NCBI GenBank assembly: GCA_016713625.1
Contig: JADJOT010000009.1
Location: 186,001 to 250,000, forward strand
Source: Candidatus Accumulibacter affinis
GTDB taxonomy: Bacteria > Pseudomonadota > Gammaproteobacteria > Burkholderiales > Rhodocyclaceae
Length of the DNA stretch: 64,000 bases
Direction of reading: 5' to 3'
Below, piece by piece: positions 8,257-17,265 of this stretch. The notes beneath the pieces were generated by a model. That model had not been told where the DNA came from, did no database searches, and saw only the letters and a program-made list of their open reading frames with translations. A program made the translations under genes and the position numbers. Each line of letters starts with the position of its first letter. The stretch's first letter is position 1.

Positions 8257-8982
8257 TTATCGGCTGGTTCTGCCGCCGGAGGTCTCTTTCCTGATCCAAT
8301 CGACGAATGAATCGCGATTGCGTGAACAGACAAAGACCTTGCCCGAGCCACTGAAGCGCAACACGATGCCTTCGCCACTTTTCATGCTGTTGACGAAATT
8401 GCCGATCATTCCGCCCAGTCCGCCGCCAGCGCTGCCGGTGGTCACTGAAATCTCGTAGTGCAGCGTGCTATCCCAGCACACGACGTGGGAGTTATCGATG
8501 ATCACCTCCCTGCCGGGAGCGACTTCGAGTTGAAACATCGAACCAAAACCGGACACCACAACCTGCCCTTTACCGGAGGTCTCCATGACAAAAAAGCCGC
8601 CGGACTGCGCAAACAAGGCGCTGGAGATGTTTTGCATGCGCACCTTCATCTCCGTACCCGATGTCGCGGCGACGAACGCGCCGTCGCTCAACAGATACTG
8701 TCGTTCCCCGACCTCGATGATTTCCAGCGCGCCAGGCAACATCGGTGACAACAGGCAGTCGCCGTCGCCGCGCGTGGCTTCGATTTGTTGCCGGAAGAAG
8801 GACTCGCCGTTGGCAAAACGGCGCATGATGGCGCTGCCGAGGCCGCCGCTCATGTCACCTTTCAGATCGAGCGTGGCTTCCATCATCACCATTGCATCTG
8901 ACTCGCAATATATCCTGTCGCCCCTTTTCAGGGCCACGTGAAGGAAGGGGTCAATGTCGCCGGTTGAAGTAAATACGGTCAT
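8257..8982 (-). CDS. AIM24 family protein
   Basis: A 241-residue AIM24-family beta-rich protein. Recognisable features are the glycine-rich SGGLGSAIMRRFANGESFF segment, the FFVMETSGKGQVVVSGFGSM strand region, DNSHVVCWDSTLHYEI and the Gly-rich GGGLGGMIGNFVNSMKSGEGIVLRF near the end, all characteristic of bacterial AIM24 proteins. The molecular function is not established. It lies between a vWA/TerD protein and a TerZ-like protein with short gaps (49 and 45 bases), so it is probably part of the same stress operon; AIM24 and TerD genes are often neighbours. Confidence 0.88.
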   Translation of the reverse strand: MTVFTSTGDIDPFLHVALKRGDRIYCESDAMVMMEATLDLKGDMSGGLGSAIMRRFANGESFFRQQIEATRGDGDCLLSPMLPGALEIIEVGERQYLLSDGAFVAATSGTEMKVRMQNISSALFAQSGGFFVMETSGKGQVVVSGFGSMFQLEVAPGREVIIDNSHVVCWDSTLHYEISVTTGSAGGGLGGMIGNFVNSMKSGEGIVLRFSGSGKVFVCSRNRDSFVDWIRKETSGGRTSR

Positions 8983-9031
8983 CTTGACAGTGATTGCGGG
9001 CTGCGGAAAGATTTGGTCGGACGACTAAAGA

Positions 9032-10348
9032 TCATGGCAGCAGGCCATGCCGGGATGCCAGCTTCAACCAGCCCGGATATTCCGTCATCAACAAGTCGTA
9101 CAGCGCTGCATCGGAATGCTCATCGAGCGAACTAACCGAAAAATAGTCGGCATTGTCAATGAATCTGCCCGGTAAATCGTCGAGGCTTTCAAGAAACGGA
9201 AAATCGGCAGTGGAGAACGCTGCCAAAAGCCTGCTCTTCGGTTTTCTGCCATTGCCGATGCCCATGAATTGCCAGAAAATCGGCTCCATACCTGACCAGC
9301 GCAGTTGCTTTTCAGTGACCGCCTTGTCGCTGGTCGAGCCATCGGTGACGAACATCACGTAAACCGGCAAGGCCGCCTTGACCGGGCTGAGTCGTTCGCC
9401 GCCGGCCGTATCCGGAAAATAGAATCCGCGAATCGCTGCCATCGCACGGCCGTAGCGCGTGTCGCCCTCAAGCGGATGGCGAGCAACCAGCTGCTGTACA
9501 TAGCCACGGCAATTGGCGAGGCCCATTGGCACCGGTTGATGCACATCTTCGCCGAACAGGAAGACGTCGATTGCACCGTCGTCATCGAACTTGCAGCCCA
9601 GCGCGAGAACACGCTCGGCGAAAGACTGCACCATTCCCTGTCGATACAACCCGGCCATCGAACCGGAAATATCCAGGCACAGACATACCTTCGCATGATG
9701 ATCTGACAAGCCGACCTTTTGCAGAGATACGCCGGCCTGCTTGATCAGATTGACCAGCTGCGGCGCTTCACGCTCGACGCGCTTGTTCAGCGCTACCTTT
9801 GCCGCTTGCGCGGCGGGTGGCGTCAGCGATTCTTCGACGGTAGCGCCAAAGTGCTTCACCAGGGCCTCGAGTCCACCGTCAAATCCCTGCCCGACGGCCA
9901 TAAACCGCCAGCCGCCATCCTTGCGGTAGAATTCACCCAGGATCAGCGCGCGCTCACTCGAGAAATCGGCTCCGGTAAAAGGAAAGTGGGCAAGTTCGCG
10001 TTCGCCTTCAACGATTCTCAAGTACCCCGAGCCAAGCGCGGACATCACCCCGTCGCCACTGACGCTGAGGGCGACTACCACACGGTCTACGGTGGTCGGC
10101 AGGCTGGCGAGCTTGAAGGCGAAGCCATCGGGATCACCCGGTACGGTGCAAACTTCAAGGCCACCGCATGGGCTGCGCGGTTGATTGAAAAACGTCATGT
10201 AACGGTCATCGGATAGCTTGCCGGCCGAATCCAGCCCAAAACAGGCGAAATCGACCGCCAAACCATGCGCCGCAAGACCCACTCGAAAGGCGCCTGTCGG
10301 GATGAGATCGCTGATCTTCAGGCGTTGGCCCTTGGCGAGTGTGGTCAT
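9032..10348 (-). CDS. TerF-like protein: TerD domain fused to von Willebrand factor A domain
   Basis: A 438-residue fusion. Residues about 1-185 form a TerD-like domain (KISDLIPTGAFRVGLAAHGL, YLRIVEGERELAHFPF, ILGEFYRKDGGWRFMAVGQGFDGGLEAL). Its calcium loop is degenerate (GGLEVCTVPGDPDGFAF) compared with the two full TerD genes beside it. Residues about 230-438 form a vWA domain with an intact MIDAS: DISGSM, a Thr in GDTRYGRA and VTDGST. TerF of tellurite operons has this kind of architecture. The ATG at 10348 is preferred over an upstream in-frame ATG because it starts the TerD fold and lies 13 bases after the upstream stop. It may scaffold metal-dependent protein contacts; this is inference. 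Confidence 0.85.
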   Translation of the reverse strand: MTTLAKGQRLKISDLIPTGAFRVGLAAHGLAVDFACFGLDSAGKLSDDRYMTFFNQPRSPCGGLEVCTVPGDPDGFAFKLASLPTTVDRVVVALSVSGDGVMSALGSGYLRIVEGERELAHFPFTGADFSSERALILGEFYRKDGGWRFMAVGQGFDGGLEALVKHFGATVEESLTPPAAQAAKVALNKRVEREAPQLVNLIKQAGVSLQKVGLSDHHAKVCLCLDISGSMAGLYRQGMVQSFAERVLALGCKFDDDGAIDVFLFGEDVHQPVPMGLANCRGYVQQLVARHPLEGDTRYGRAMAAIRGFYFPDTAGGERLSPVKAALPVYVMFVTDGSTSDKAVTEKQLRWSGMEPIFWQFMGIGNGRKPKSRLLAAFSTADFPFLESLDDLPGRFIDNADYFSVSSLDEHSDAALYDLLMTEYPGWLKLASRHGLLP

Positions 10349-10361
10349 GCAGGGCCGCCGA

Positions 10362-10937
10362 TCAGGTGCTGATGCCGAACGAGCGTGCGAGAGGACCGAG
10401 ACCGCCGGCGAAGCCCTGGCCAACTGCCTTGAATTTCCATTCAGCGCCGGCGCGATAGATTTCACCGAAGATCATCGCGGTTTCCGTCGAACTGTCTTCC
10501 GACAGGTCGTAGCGGGCAATCTCCTTATTGCCATTGGCGTCGAGGCAGCGGATGTACGCCTTGCCAACCATGCCGAAGTTTTGCCGGCGGGCATCCGCTT
10601 CGTGGATGGTGACGCCGACGGCGATCCTGTCAATTTCAGACGGAACCAACGACAGGTCGATCAGGATTTTTTCGTCGTCGCCTTCACCGACGCCACTGGT
10701 GTTGTCACCGCCGTGGCTGACGGAGCCATCGGTGGATTTCACATTGTTGTAGAAAACGAAGTCGGAGTCGGAGCGAACCTTGCCATCCGCTTTCAGCATG
10801 AACGCACTGCCGTCAATATCGAAGGCCGCGCCATCCGTGGCGCGAGGATCCCAACCGAGCCCGATTACCAGCTTCTTGAGCGAGGGCGCTTCCTTGCTGA
10901 GATTGACGTTACCACCTTTTTGCAAACTGATTGCCAT
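10362..10937 (-). CDS. terD: TerD-family calcium-binding stress protein
   Basis: A 191-residue TerD protein and first gene of the operon, preceded by an AAGGAG ribosome binding site. It starts MAISLQKGGNVNLSKEAP and carries the complete calcium-binding signature GGDNTSGVGEGDDEKILIDL. The C-terminal strands ARYDLSEDSSTETAMIFGEIYR and EWKFKAVGQGF are canonical for TerD/TerE. In known clusters TerD proteins act with TerC membrane proteins and TerB; neither of those is visible here, so this is a reduced ter module. Whether it gives tellurite resistance, phage defence or another stress response cannot be told. Confidence 0.92.
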   Translation of the reverse strand: MAISLQKGGNVNLSKEAPSLKKLVIGLGWDPRATDGAAFDIDGSAFMLKADGKVRSDSDFVFYNNVKSTDGSVSHGGDNTSGVGEGDDEKILIDLSLVPSEIDRIAVGVTIHEADARRQNFGMVGKAYIRCLDANGNKEIARYDLSEDSSTETAMIFGEIYRAGAEWKFKAVGQGFAGGLGPLARSFGIST

Positions 10938-11360
10938 GAACGATGCTCCTTGAAGAATGGATGAAAGATACGGCTGGCGACCGTGGCCGCATATTCTGCC
11001 ACATCCGCTTCGTCATGCTACGGCTAACGGTCATCGCTTTCATCATCCGGGGTGGCTGCCAACAGTCATGACCGTTTGGGGGTACGCGCCCTGCTGCTGA
11101 AAGCCGACCCGCGTCACGACGTCGGCACCGGCTACCGTGCTGCTGGCTGGCCAGTTGCTTGGCGAGACCAGTGGCCGGGTCTGGCGCGTCCGCGCCAGAC
11201 CTACCACAGCACCCCCCGGCAGGCTTTTCCGCCCGCCACCCGCGCCCTGACCGGCTCGGCGGCGAAAGCGGGCGTTACCGGCGAACAGGCTCGATGCGGC
11301 AGGGGCATGCGTCGGGGCTGGCATTTTGCGTCGACACCGGTATTCGTCGGTGAGTCTTGC

Positions 11361-11366
11361 TATAAT
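11361..11366 (+). promoter_or_regulatory. ndk promoter -10 box
   Basis: A consensus TATAAT sits 73 bases before the ndk start; no strong -35 is visible at the usual distance. A CCTGGAGAAG ribosome binding site lies 11 bases before the ATG. The 500-bp gap 10938-11438 between the ter operon and ndk is otherwise GC-rich and shows no gene; several imperfect GC stems lie around 11115-11210. Confidence 0.6.
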
Positions 11367-11438
11367 TCACGGTTTGTGTGTCTAGCGACATGATTTGTCG
11401 TTGTTTTTGTTGACCTACCTGCCCCTGGAGAAGAACTC

Positions 11439-11867
11439 ATGGCCATCGAACGAACCCTTTCCATTATCAAGCCCGACGCCGTTGCCAAGAACGTGATCGG
11501 CAAGATCTATTCCCGTTTTGAAACCAATGGCCTCAAGGTCATTGCTGCCAAGCTGGCCTGGCTGTCGCCGCAGGAGGCCGGTGCTTTCTACGCCGTGCAC
11601 AAGGAGCGCCCGTTCTTCAAGGATCTGGTGTCGTTCATGATTTCCGGCCCGGTGATGATCCAGGTGCTCGAGGGCGAGAACGCGATCGCCACGAACCGCG
11701 AGCTGATGGGTGCAACCGACCCCAAAAAGGCCGAGCCGGGAACGATCCGTGCCGATTTCGCCGAGTCGATCGACGCCAACGCAGTGCATGGCTCGGACGG
11801 CGAGGATACGGCGAAGGTCGAAATTGCCTTCTTCTTCCCGGCGATGAACGTCTACTCCGGCCGTTAG
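11439..11867 (+). CDS. ndk: Nucleoside diphosphate kinase
   Basis: Transfers the gamma phosphate of ATP to nucleoside diphosphates through a phospho-histidine, balancing NTP pools. The 142-residue length and landmarks are canonical: ERTLSIIKPDAV at the N-terminus, the nucleotide-binding region around GATDPKKAEPGTIRADF and the active-site motif NAVHGSD with the catalytic His. It is followed after 19 bases by rlmN, the usual order in betaproteobacteria, and has its own promoter. Confidence 0.98.
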   Translation: MAIERTLSIIKPDAVAKNVIGKIYSRFETNGLKVIAAKLAWLSPQEAGAFYAVHKERPFFKDLVSFMISGPVMIQVLEGENAIATNRELMGATDPKKAEPGTIRADFAESIDANAVHGSDGEDTAKVEIAFFFPAMNVYSGR

Positions 11868-11886
11868 GTCCGACCAGCACGCCCGG

Positions 11887-13005
11887 ATGAAGGTCAATCT
11901 GCTCGATCTCGATGCCGCCGGCCTGACGGCCTTTTTCGCCGAACAGGGTGAAAAACCGTTTCGTGCCCGGCAGGTGTTGCGCTGGCTGCATCGCTTCGGG
12001 CAGGCGGACTTCGATGCCATGACCGATATCGCCAGGAGTCTGCGCGAGAAGCTCAAGACGCTGGCGGTGGTCGTACCGCCGGCGATCATTGCCGACCGGG
12101 TTGCCGACGACGGTACGCGCAAGTTCCTCTTCGACGTCGGCGGCGGCAATGCCGTCGAAGCCGTCTTCATCCCGGAGGAGGGGCGCGGCACGCTATGCAT
12201 TTCCACGCAGGCCGGCTGTGCGCTCGACTGCTCTTTCTGCTCGACCGGCAAGCAGGGCTTCAACCGCAATCTGACCGTGGCCGAGATTGTCGGTCAGTTG
12301 TGGCAGGCCAGACACGCCCTGCATGCTTATCAAGGCCTCGATGGGCAGGGCGAGCGCGTGATCAGCAACGTCGTGTTGATGGGTATGGGCGAACCGCTGG
12401 CCAATCTCGAGCACACGGTCGCCGCCCTGCGCCTGATGCTCGACGACAACGCCTACGGTCTGTCGCGCCGTCGGGTGACGGTGTCCACCTCGGGGCTGGT
12501 GCCGGCGATGGATCGTCTGCGCGACGAATGCCCGGTTGCGCTGGCGGTTTCGCTGCACGCGCCGAATGACCGCTTGCGCGATGAACTGGTGCCGATCAAC
12601 CGCAAGTACCCCCTGCGCGAGCTGTTGGCCGCCTGCCAACGCTATCTCGAGAAAGCACCGCGCGATTTTGTGACCTTCGAGTACGTCATGCTCGACGGCG
12701 TCAATGATGCCGATGCGCAGGCGCGCGAGTTGCTGGCCCTGACGCGCGCGCTGCCCTGCAAGTTCAACCTGATTCCTTTCAACCCTTTCCCTGGATCACC
12801 CTACCGCCGCTCGCCGTCAGTGCGCATCCGGCGCTTTGCCGAGATCCTGATCGAGGCGGGGGTGGTGACCACCACTCGCAAGACGCGTGGTGACGATATC
12901 GATGCCGCCTGCGGACAACTGGCTGGGCTGGTTCTCGACCGGACGCAGCGGACAGGCCGGCGAAGCTTCCCTCTGCAGCTCGCTGTTCAGGAGGCCGTCA
13001 GTTGA
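11887..13005 (+). CDS. rlmN: 23S rRNA (A2503-C2)/tRNA (A37-C2) methyltransferase RlmN
   Basis: A radical-SAM enzyme that methylates C2 of A2503 in 23S rRNA and A37 of some tRNAs. The 4Fe-4S/SAM motif CALDCSFC (CxxxCxxC) lies near residues 111-118, and the second catalytic Cys is expected near the C-terminus in RKTRGDDIDAACGQL, which is present. Other landmarks are NVVLMGMGEPLANLE and RRVTVSTSGLVPAMDRL. The length of 372 residues is normal. Its stop overlaps the TTG start of pilW. Confidence 0.97.
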   Translation: MKVNLLDLDAAGLTAFFAEQGEKPFRARQVLRWLHRFGQADFDAMTDIARSLREKLKTLAVVVPPAIIADRVADDGTRKFLFDVGGGNAVEAVFIPEEGRGTLCISTQAGCALDCSFCSTGKQGFNRNLTVAEIVGQLWQARHALHAYQGLDGQGERVISNVVLMGMGEPLANLEHTVAALRLMLDDNAYGLSRRRVTVSTSGLVPAMDRLRDECPVALAVSLHAPNDRLRDELVPINRKYPLRELLAACQRYLEKAPRDFVTFEYVMLDGVNDADAQARELLALTRALPCKFNLIPFNPFPGSPYRRSPSVRIRRFAEILIEAGVVTTTRKTRGDDIDAACGQLAGLVLDRTQRTGRRSFPLQLAVQEAVS

Positions 13006-13805
13006 CACCGACGCTACGCGCGCTACTGGCTTCTCTATGCCTCGCTGCCTGCTCCTCGGGAGGTGTTGCCCCGTCGAGTACGCAAAAGCCGCCCGAGGAA
13101 TCGTCCGACTCGCGTAATCCGACTAAGCCTCGCGACGCTCGCACGCGCGCCAAACTGCACACCGAGCTGGGTTCGCTCTATCTCCATGGCGGTAACCTGG
13201 CGGTGGCGCTCGAAGAGTTGACGATCGCCATCTCGATCGACCCGGACTACGCGAAAGCCTATGCCACGCGCGGCCTGGCGGGTTTCCACGTGCACGAGAT
13301 ACCGTTTGCTGACCAGGACTTTCGGCGCGCCCTGAGTCTTGACGCCAACGACCCCGAGATCAACAACAACTATGGCTGGTTCCTTTGCCAGATTGGCCGG
13401 GGGAAAGAGGCGATCGATTTCTTTCAACGGGCCATCAAGAACCCCCTGTATGCGACCCCCGAGAAGGCTTACCTCAATGCGGGTGCGTGTTATGCCAAGC
13501 TCGGCGACCTCGCTACCGCCGAGGATTATGTTCAGCATAGTCTGCGGATCGTCCAGAACAACCCGCCGGCCTTGCTGCAACTGGCCAGCATCAACTATCG
13601 ACGCGGTCATCTGGAACAGGCAAGGCAGGAGCTGTCGGACTTGCTGCGCAACCAGGAACCCAGTGCGGAGGCTCTGTGGCTGGGCGTGCGAGTCGAGCGC
13701 CGACTCGGTGATCGTGTCGCGGAAGCCAAGTACGCCAGCCAGTTGCGGCGGAAATTCCCGCTCTCGCCCGAGGCTCAGGAACTGCTGCAAAATAACTTCG
13801 AATGA
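13002..13805 (+). CDS. pilW: Type IV pilus biogenesis TPR lipoprotein PilW/PilF
   Basis: A 267-residue lipoprotein with tetratricopeptide repeats, needed for assembly of the PilQ secretin in type IV pili. The N-terminus has a lipobox (SLCLAACSS, Cys as lipidation site), followed by TPR units covering about residues 50-260 (LHTELGSLYLHGGNLAVALEEL, PDYAKAYATRGLAGFH, PEINNNYGWFLCQIGRGKEAI). The probable start is TTG, overlapping the rlmN stop by 4 bases, with AGGAGG upstream. The position between rlmN and rodZ is the standard one. Confidence 0.92.
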   Translation: MTPTLRALLASLCLAACSSGGVAPSSTQKPPEESSDSRNPTKPRDARTRAKLHTELGSLYLHGGNLAVALEELTIAISIDPDYAKAYATRGLAGFHVHEIPFADQDFRRALSLDANDPEINNNYGWFLCQIGRGKEAIDFFQRAIKNPLYATPEKAYLNAGACYAKLGDLATAEDYVQHSLRIVQNNPPALLQLASINYRRGHLEQARQELSDLLRNQEPSAEALWLGVRVERRLGDRVAEAKYASQLRRKFPLSPEAQELLQNNFE

Positions 13806-13812
13806 GTGAAGA

Positions 13813-14697
13813 ATGAGTGAACCAGCCCGATTTCCCGGTCCGGCAGTGCCGAACCTGGCTGCGCAGGAACCTGCCCGTGAGCCGCTGCCGAGCAGCGAGC
13901 TGCCGACTTCCATCGGCGCTGGCGTCGGGCAAATGTTGCGTGCTGCGCGCGAGGCGAGAAACATGAGCGTTACTGAGGCGGCGCAGTCGCTCAAGCTCGG
14001 TCCGCGGCAGGTCGAAGCAATCGAGGCCGAGGATTGGGCGTCCTTGCCTGGCAACACCATGATCCGCGGCTTCGTGCGCAACTATGCCCGCGTTCTGGGT
14101 ATCGATGCCGACCTGCTGATGCGCGGTCTGGACGCGGCACAGTTGCAACGGGCGGCGCACCTCGAGGTGTCGGCGGGAACCACGGCCAGCTTGCCGCACT
14201 CGGTCAGCCGCCGCGTGGAACGTCGTGATTATCTGGCCGTGCTTGCCGGGCTGTTGCTGTTGGGACTGGCGGCGCTGGCCTACTTCTACATTCCCAAAGA
14301 CCTCTGGCAGGACAAGTGGCGGGCAATGCTTGAGCGCACCCCCCCGCCAGCCGCTGCTCCCGCGGCGGCTCCCCCGGTCGCGCCGGTCGCCGCCGCAGGC
14401 GAGTCGGTGACAGTCGTCGCAACGCCGAACGCGACGCTGCTCACGGACGCGGGCGTCGGTGGTCATGCCCTGAAGTTCAGCTTCGCGCGGCCCGCCTGGG
14501 TCGAGGTACGGGATGGCCGCGGCCAGCTGATCTTTTCCGAACTCGGCCAGGCGGGTAGCCAACGGGAAATCGGTGGGCAACCACCGTTCTCGCTGGTCGT
14601 CGGTAACTCGACTTACGTTACGCTCGAGTATCAGGGCAAGATGGTCGACCTTTCTCAGCGCACCAAGGGCGACGTTGCCCGGCTGACCGTCGAATGA
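13813..14697 (+). CDS. rodZ: Cytoskeletal/cell-shape protein RodZ
   Basis: A 294-residue membrane protein that anchors MreB. It has an N-terminal Cro-like helix-turn-helix (about residues 37-105: GVGQMLRAAREARNMSVTEAAQSLKLGPRQVEAIE), a single membrane helix near residues 140-158 (YLAVLAGLLLLGLAALAYFYI), a Pro/Ala-rich linker and a C-terminal periplasmic DUF4115 beta domain (FARPAWVEVRDGRGQLIFSE). It follows pilW after 7 bases and precedes ispG, the standard operon order. Confidence 0.95.
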   Translation: MSEPARFPGPAVPNLAAQEPAREPLPSSELPTSIGAGVGQMLRAAREARNMSVTEAAQSLKLGPRQVEAIEAEDWASLPGNTMIRGFVRNYARVLGIDADLLMRGLDAAQLQRAAHLEVSAGTTASLPHSVSRRVERRDYLAVLAGLLLLGLAALAYFYIPKDLWQDKWRAMLERTPPPAAAPAAAPPVAPVAAAGESVTVVATPNATLLTDAGVGGHALKFSFARPAWVEVRDGRGQLIFSELGQAGSQREIGGQPPFSLVVGNSTYVTLEYQGKMVDLSQRTKGDVARLTVE

Positions 14698-14716
14698 GCC
14701 GCCGCTGCCTAGCGGT

Positions 14717-15967
14717 GTGCGGACGGTGAGCGATGCGCTTGCCGCTGCCTTGCGGCGGCGGACACGTGCGGTCAGGATTGGCCAGGTGACGGTCGGCGGC
14801 GAGTCGCCGGTGGTCGTCCAGTCGATGACCAATACCGATACCGTCGACGTGGTGCGGACGGCGATTCAATGCGCCGAACTGGCGCGCGCCGGTTCGGAAC
14901 TGGTGCGGATTACGGTCAACACCCCCGAAGCCGCGGCAGCCGTTGCGCCGATCCGCGCGCATCTCGACCGCATGGGTGTGGACGTGCCGCTGATCGGCGA
15001 CTTTCACTACAATGGTCATCGCCTGCTCGCCGAACACCCGCAATGCGCCGAGGTGCTCGCCAAGTATCGTATCAACCCGGGCAATGTCGGCCACGGCCGC
15101 AAGCGCGACGAGCAGTTCGCGCAGATGATCGAGATTGCCTGCCAGCACGAAAAGCCGGTGCGTATCGGTGTGAACTGGGGAAGTCTCGATCAGGATCTCC
15201 TGGCGCGCGTCATGGACGAGAACGCCCGCCGCCCCGATCCCCGCGATGCCATCGCGGTGATGCGCGAGGCGATGGTCAGCTCGGCGCTGGAGTCGGCCGC
15301 GCGGGCCGAGGCCATCGGCATGGCGGCGGACCGCATCATCCTCTCATGCAAGGTCTCGGGCGTGCAGGACCTGATTGCCATCTATCGCGAGTTGTCGCAC
15401 CGTTGTGACTATCCCTTGCATCTCGGGCTGACCGAAGCGGGGATGGGTTCGAAGGGCATCGTCGCGTCGACGGCGGCGATGGCGGTGCTGTTGCAGGAAG
15501 GCATTGGCGATACCATACGTGTTTCGCTGACCCCAGACCCCGGTGGCCCGCGCACGCAGGAGGTGATCGTTGCCCAGGAGATGCTGCAGACCATGGGTTT
15601 GCGAGCCTTCACGCCAATGGTCGTTGCCTGCCCCGGCTGCGGTCGCACGACCAGCAGCTTTTTTCAGGAACTGGCGCAGTCGATCCAGGAACATGTGCGC
15701 AGCCGCATGCCGCAATGGCGCACTGACTATGACGGCGTCGAGAACATGACGCTGGCGGTGATGGGCTGTGTGGTCAATGGGCCCGGCGAGAGCAAGCATG
15801 CCAATATCGGCATCAGCCTGCCGGGCACCGGCGAGGTTCCGGCGGCGCCGGTATTCGAGGATGGGGCCAAGACCGTCACCCTGCGTGGCGAGCATATTGC
15901 CGAGGAATTCACCGCCATCGTCGATGCCTATGTGGCGCGTACTTACCAGAGAAAGTCTGCTGCCTGA
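14717..15967 (+). CDS. ispG: 4-hydroxy-3-methylbut-2-enyl diphosphate synthase (flavodoxin) IspG
   Basis: Catalyses the reductive ring opening of methylerythritol cyclodiphosphate in the MEP isoprenoid pathway, using a 4Fe-4S cluster. The cluster cysteines are visible in CPGCGRT and in GCVVNGPGES; the TIM-barrel part contains VQSMTNTDT, RINPGNVG and LHLGLTEAG. The 416-residue form has the insertion typical of proteobacterial enzymes. A GTG start at 14717 was taken; a second GTG at 14726 is equally possible. The stop overlaps the hisS start (TGATG). Confidence 0.97.
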   Translation: MRTVSDALAAALRRRTRAVRIGQVTVGGESPVVVQSMTNTDTVDVVRTAIQCAELARAGSELVRITVNTPEAAAAVAPIRAHLDRMGVDVPLIGDFHYNGHRLLAEHPQCAEVLAKYRINPGNVGHGRKRDEQFAQMIEIACQHEKPVRIGVNWGSLDQDLLARVMDENARRPDPRDAIAVMREAMVSSALESAARAEAIGMAADRIILSCKVSGVQDLIAIYRELSHRCDYPLHLGLTEAGMGSKGIVASTAAMAVLLQEGIGDTIRVSLTPDPGGPRTQEVIVAQEMLQTMGLRAFTPMVVACPGCGRTTSSFFQELAQSIQEHVRSRMPQWRTDYDGVENMTLAVMGCVVNGPGESKHANIGISLPGTGEVPAAPVFEDGAKTVTLRGEHIAEEFTAIVDAYVARTYQRKSAA

Positions 15968-17265
15968 TGACGATTGCGAAGATCCAGTCGGTGCGCGGGA
16001 TGAACGACATCCTGCCGGACGAGGCCGAGTTCTGGGACATGTTCGACGAAATCATCCGCTCGTGGCTGAAAAGTTACGGCTACCGCCCGCTGCGCCTGCC
16101 GATCGTCGAGCCGACCCCGCTCTTCAAGCGCGCCATCGGCGAGGTAACCGACATCGTCGAAAAGGAGATGTACTCCTTTGTCGACAGCCTCAACGGCGAA
16201 GCACTGACCCTGCGTCCCGAGGGTACGGCCGGTTGCGTACGTGCCGTCATCCAGCACAATCTGATCGCGCAGCAGCCGCAACGACTCTACTACATGGGAC
16301 AGATGTTCCGCCACGAGCGACCACAGAAAGGGCGCTACCGCCAGTTTTACCAGGTCGGCGTTGAAGCGCTGGGTTTTCCCGGCCCCGACGTCGATGGCGA
16401 ACAGATCCTGATGGGTGCCCGGTTGTGGGATGACCTCGGCCTCGACGGCATCAAACTGCAACTGAACAACCTCGGCCAGCCCGCGGAGCGCGCCCGTCAT
16501 CGCGCCGAGCTGATCAGCTACTTCGAGCGGCACGGCGAAGAACTCGACGAGGACGGTCGGCGTCGTCTGCACAGCAACCCCTTGCGCATCCTCGACAGCA
16601 AGAACCCGGCTTTGCAGGAACTCATTCTTGGCGCCCCGCAGTTGATCGATCACCTGGGTGGCGAGTCGTTGGCGCATTTCGACGGTGTTCAGCAGGTGCT
16701 GCGCGACGCCGGTCAGCCTTTCGAGATCAACCCGCGCCTGGTGCGCGGGCTCGACTACTATAACCTGACGGTTTTCGAGTGGGTCACTGATCGCCTTGGG
16801 GCGCAGGGGACGGTCTGTGCTGGTGGTCGCTACGACGGCCTGGTCGAGCAGCTCGGCGGCAAACCGGCACCGGCCTGCGGTTTCGCGATGGGTGTCGAGC
16901 GCTTGATCGCGCTGATTCGCGAGGCCGGTGGCGAGACCCGGGCGGCAGCAGTCGACGTCTATGTCGTCCATCAGGGCGCCGCCGCTTCTCGTCTGGCGGC
17001 ACGCGTTGCCGAGGGTCTGCGCGACCGTGGCATCGATGTCCTTTTCCATTGCGGCGGCGGCAGTTTTAAAGCGCAGATGAAGAAGGCCGACGCTTCGGGT
17101 GCACGTTTTGCCGCGATCATTGGCGACGACGAAGCAAGCGCTGGCGAGGTTACGCTGAAGCCGCTGCGCTCGTTCGGCGAACAGCCGAACGTGCAGATGC
17201 GGGTCACCGTCGACGGCCTCGCCGATGAAATCATGGATTGTATTTTGAATTGGGAAGAATCGTAA
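15967..17265 (+). CDS. hisS: Histidyl-tRNA synthetase
   Basis: Class II aminoacyl-tRNA synthetase that charges tRNA-His. Class II motif 2 is seen at MGQMFRHERPQKGRYRQF, the histidine-specific motifs at LVRGLDYYNLTVFEW and AGGRYDGLVEQLGG, motif 3 at ACGFAMGVERLIAL, and the anticodon-binding domain occupies about residues 330-430. The 432-residue length is normal. The start overlaps ispG and the stop overlaps the next gene, so this cluster is translated as one unit. Confidence 0.98.
   Translation: MTIAKIQSVRGMNDILPDEAEFWDMFDEIIRSWLKSYGYRPLRLPIVEPTPLFKRAIGEVTDIVEKEMYSFVDSLNGEALTLRPEGTAGCVRAVIQHNLIAQQPQRLYYMGQMFRHERPQKGRYRQFYQVGVEALGFPGPDVDGEQILMGARLWDDLGLDGIKLQLNNLGQPAERARHRAELISYFERHGEELDEDGRRRLHSNPLRILDSKNPALQELILGAPQLIDHLGGESLAHFDGVQQVLRDAGQPFEINPRLVRGLDYYNLTVFEWVTDRLGAQGTVCAGGRYDGLVEQLGGKPAPACGFAMGVERLIALIREAGGETRAAAVDVYVVHQGAAASRLAARVAEGLRDRGIDVLFHCGGGSFKAQMKKADASGARFAAIIGDDEASAGEVTLKPLRSFGEQPNVQMRVTVDGLADEIMDCILNWEES

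Noticed and set aside
11080..11330. Possible small gene between the ter operon and ndk
   Set aside because: The frames have no ribosome binding site, no family resemblance and strong GC-shadow composition on both strands.
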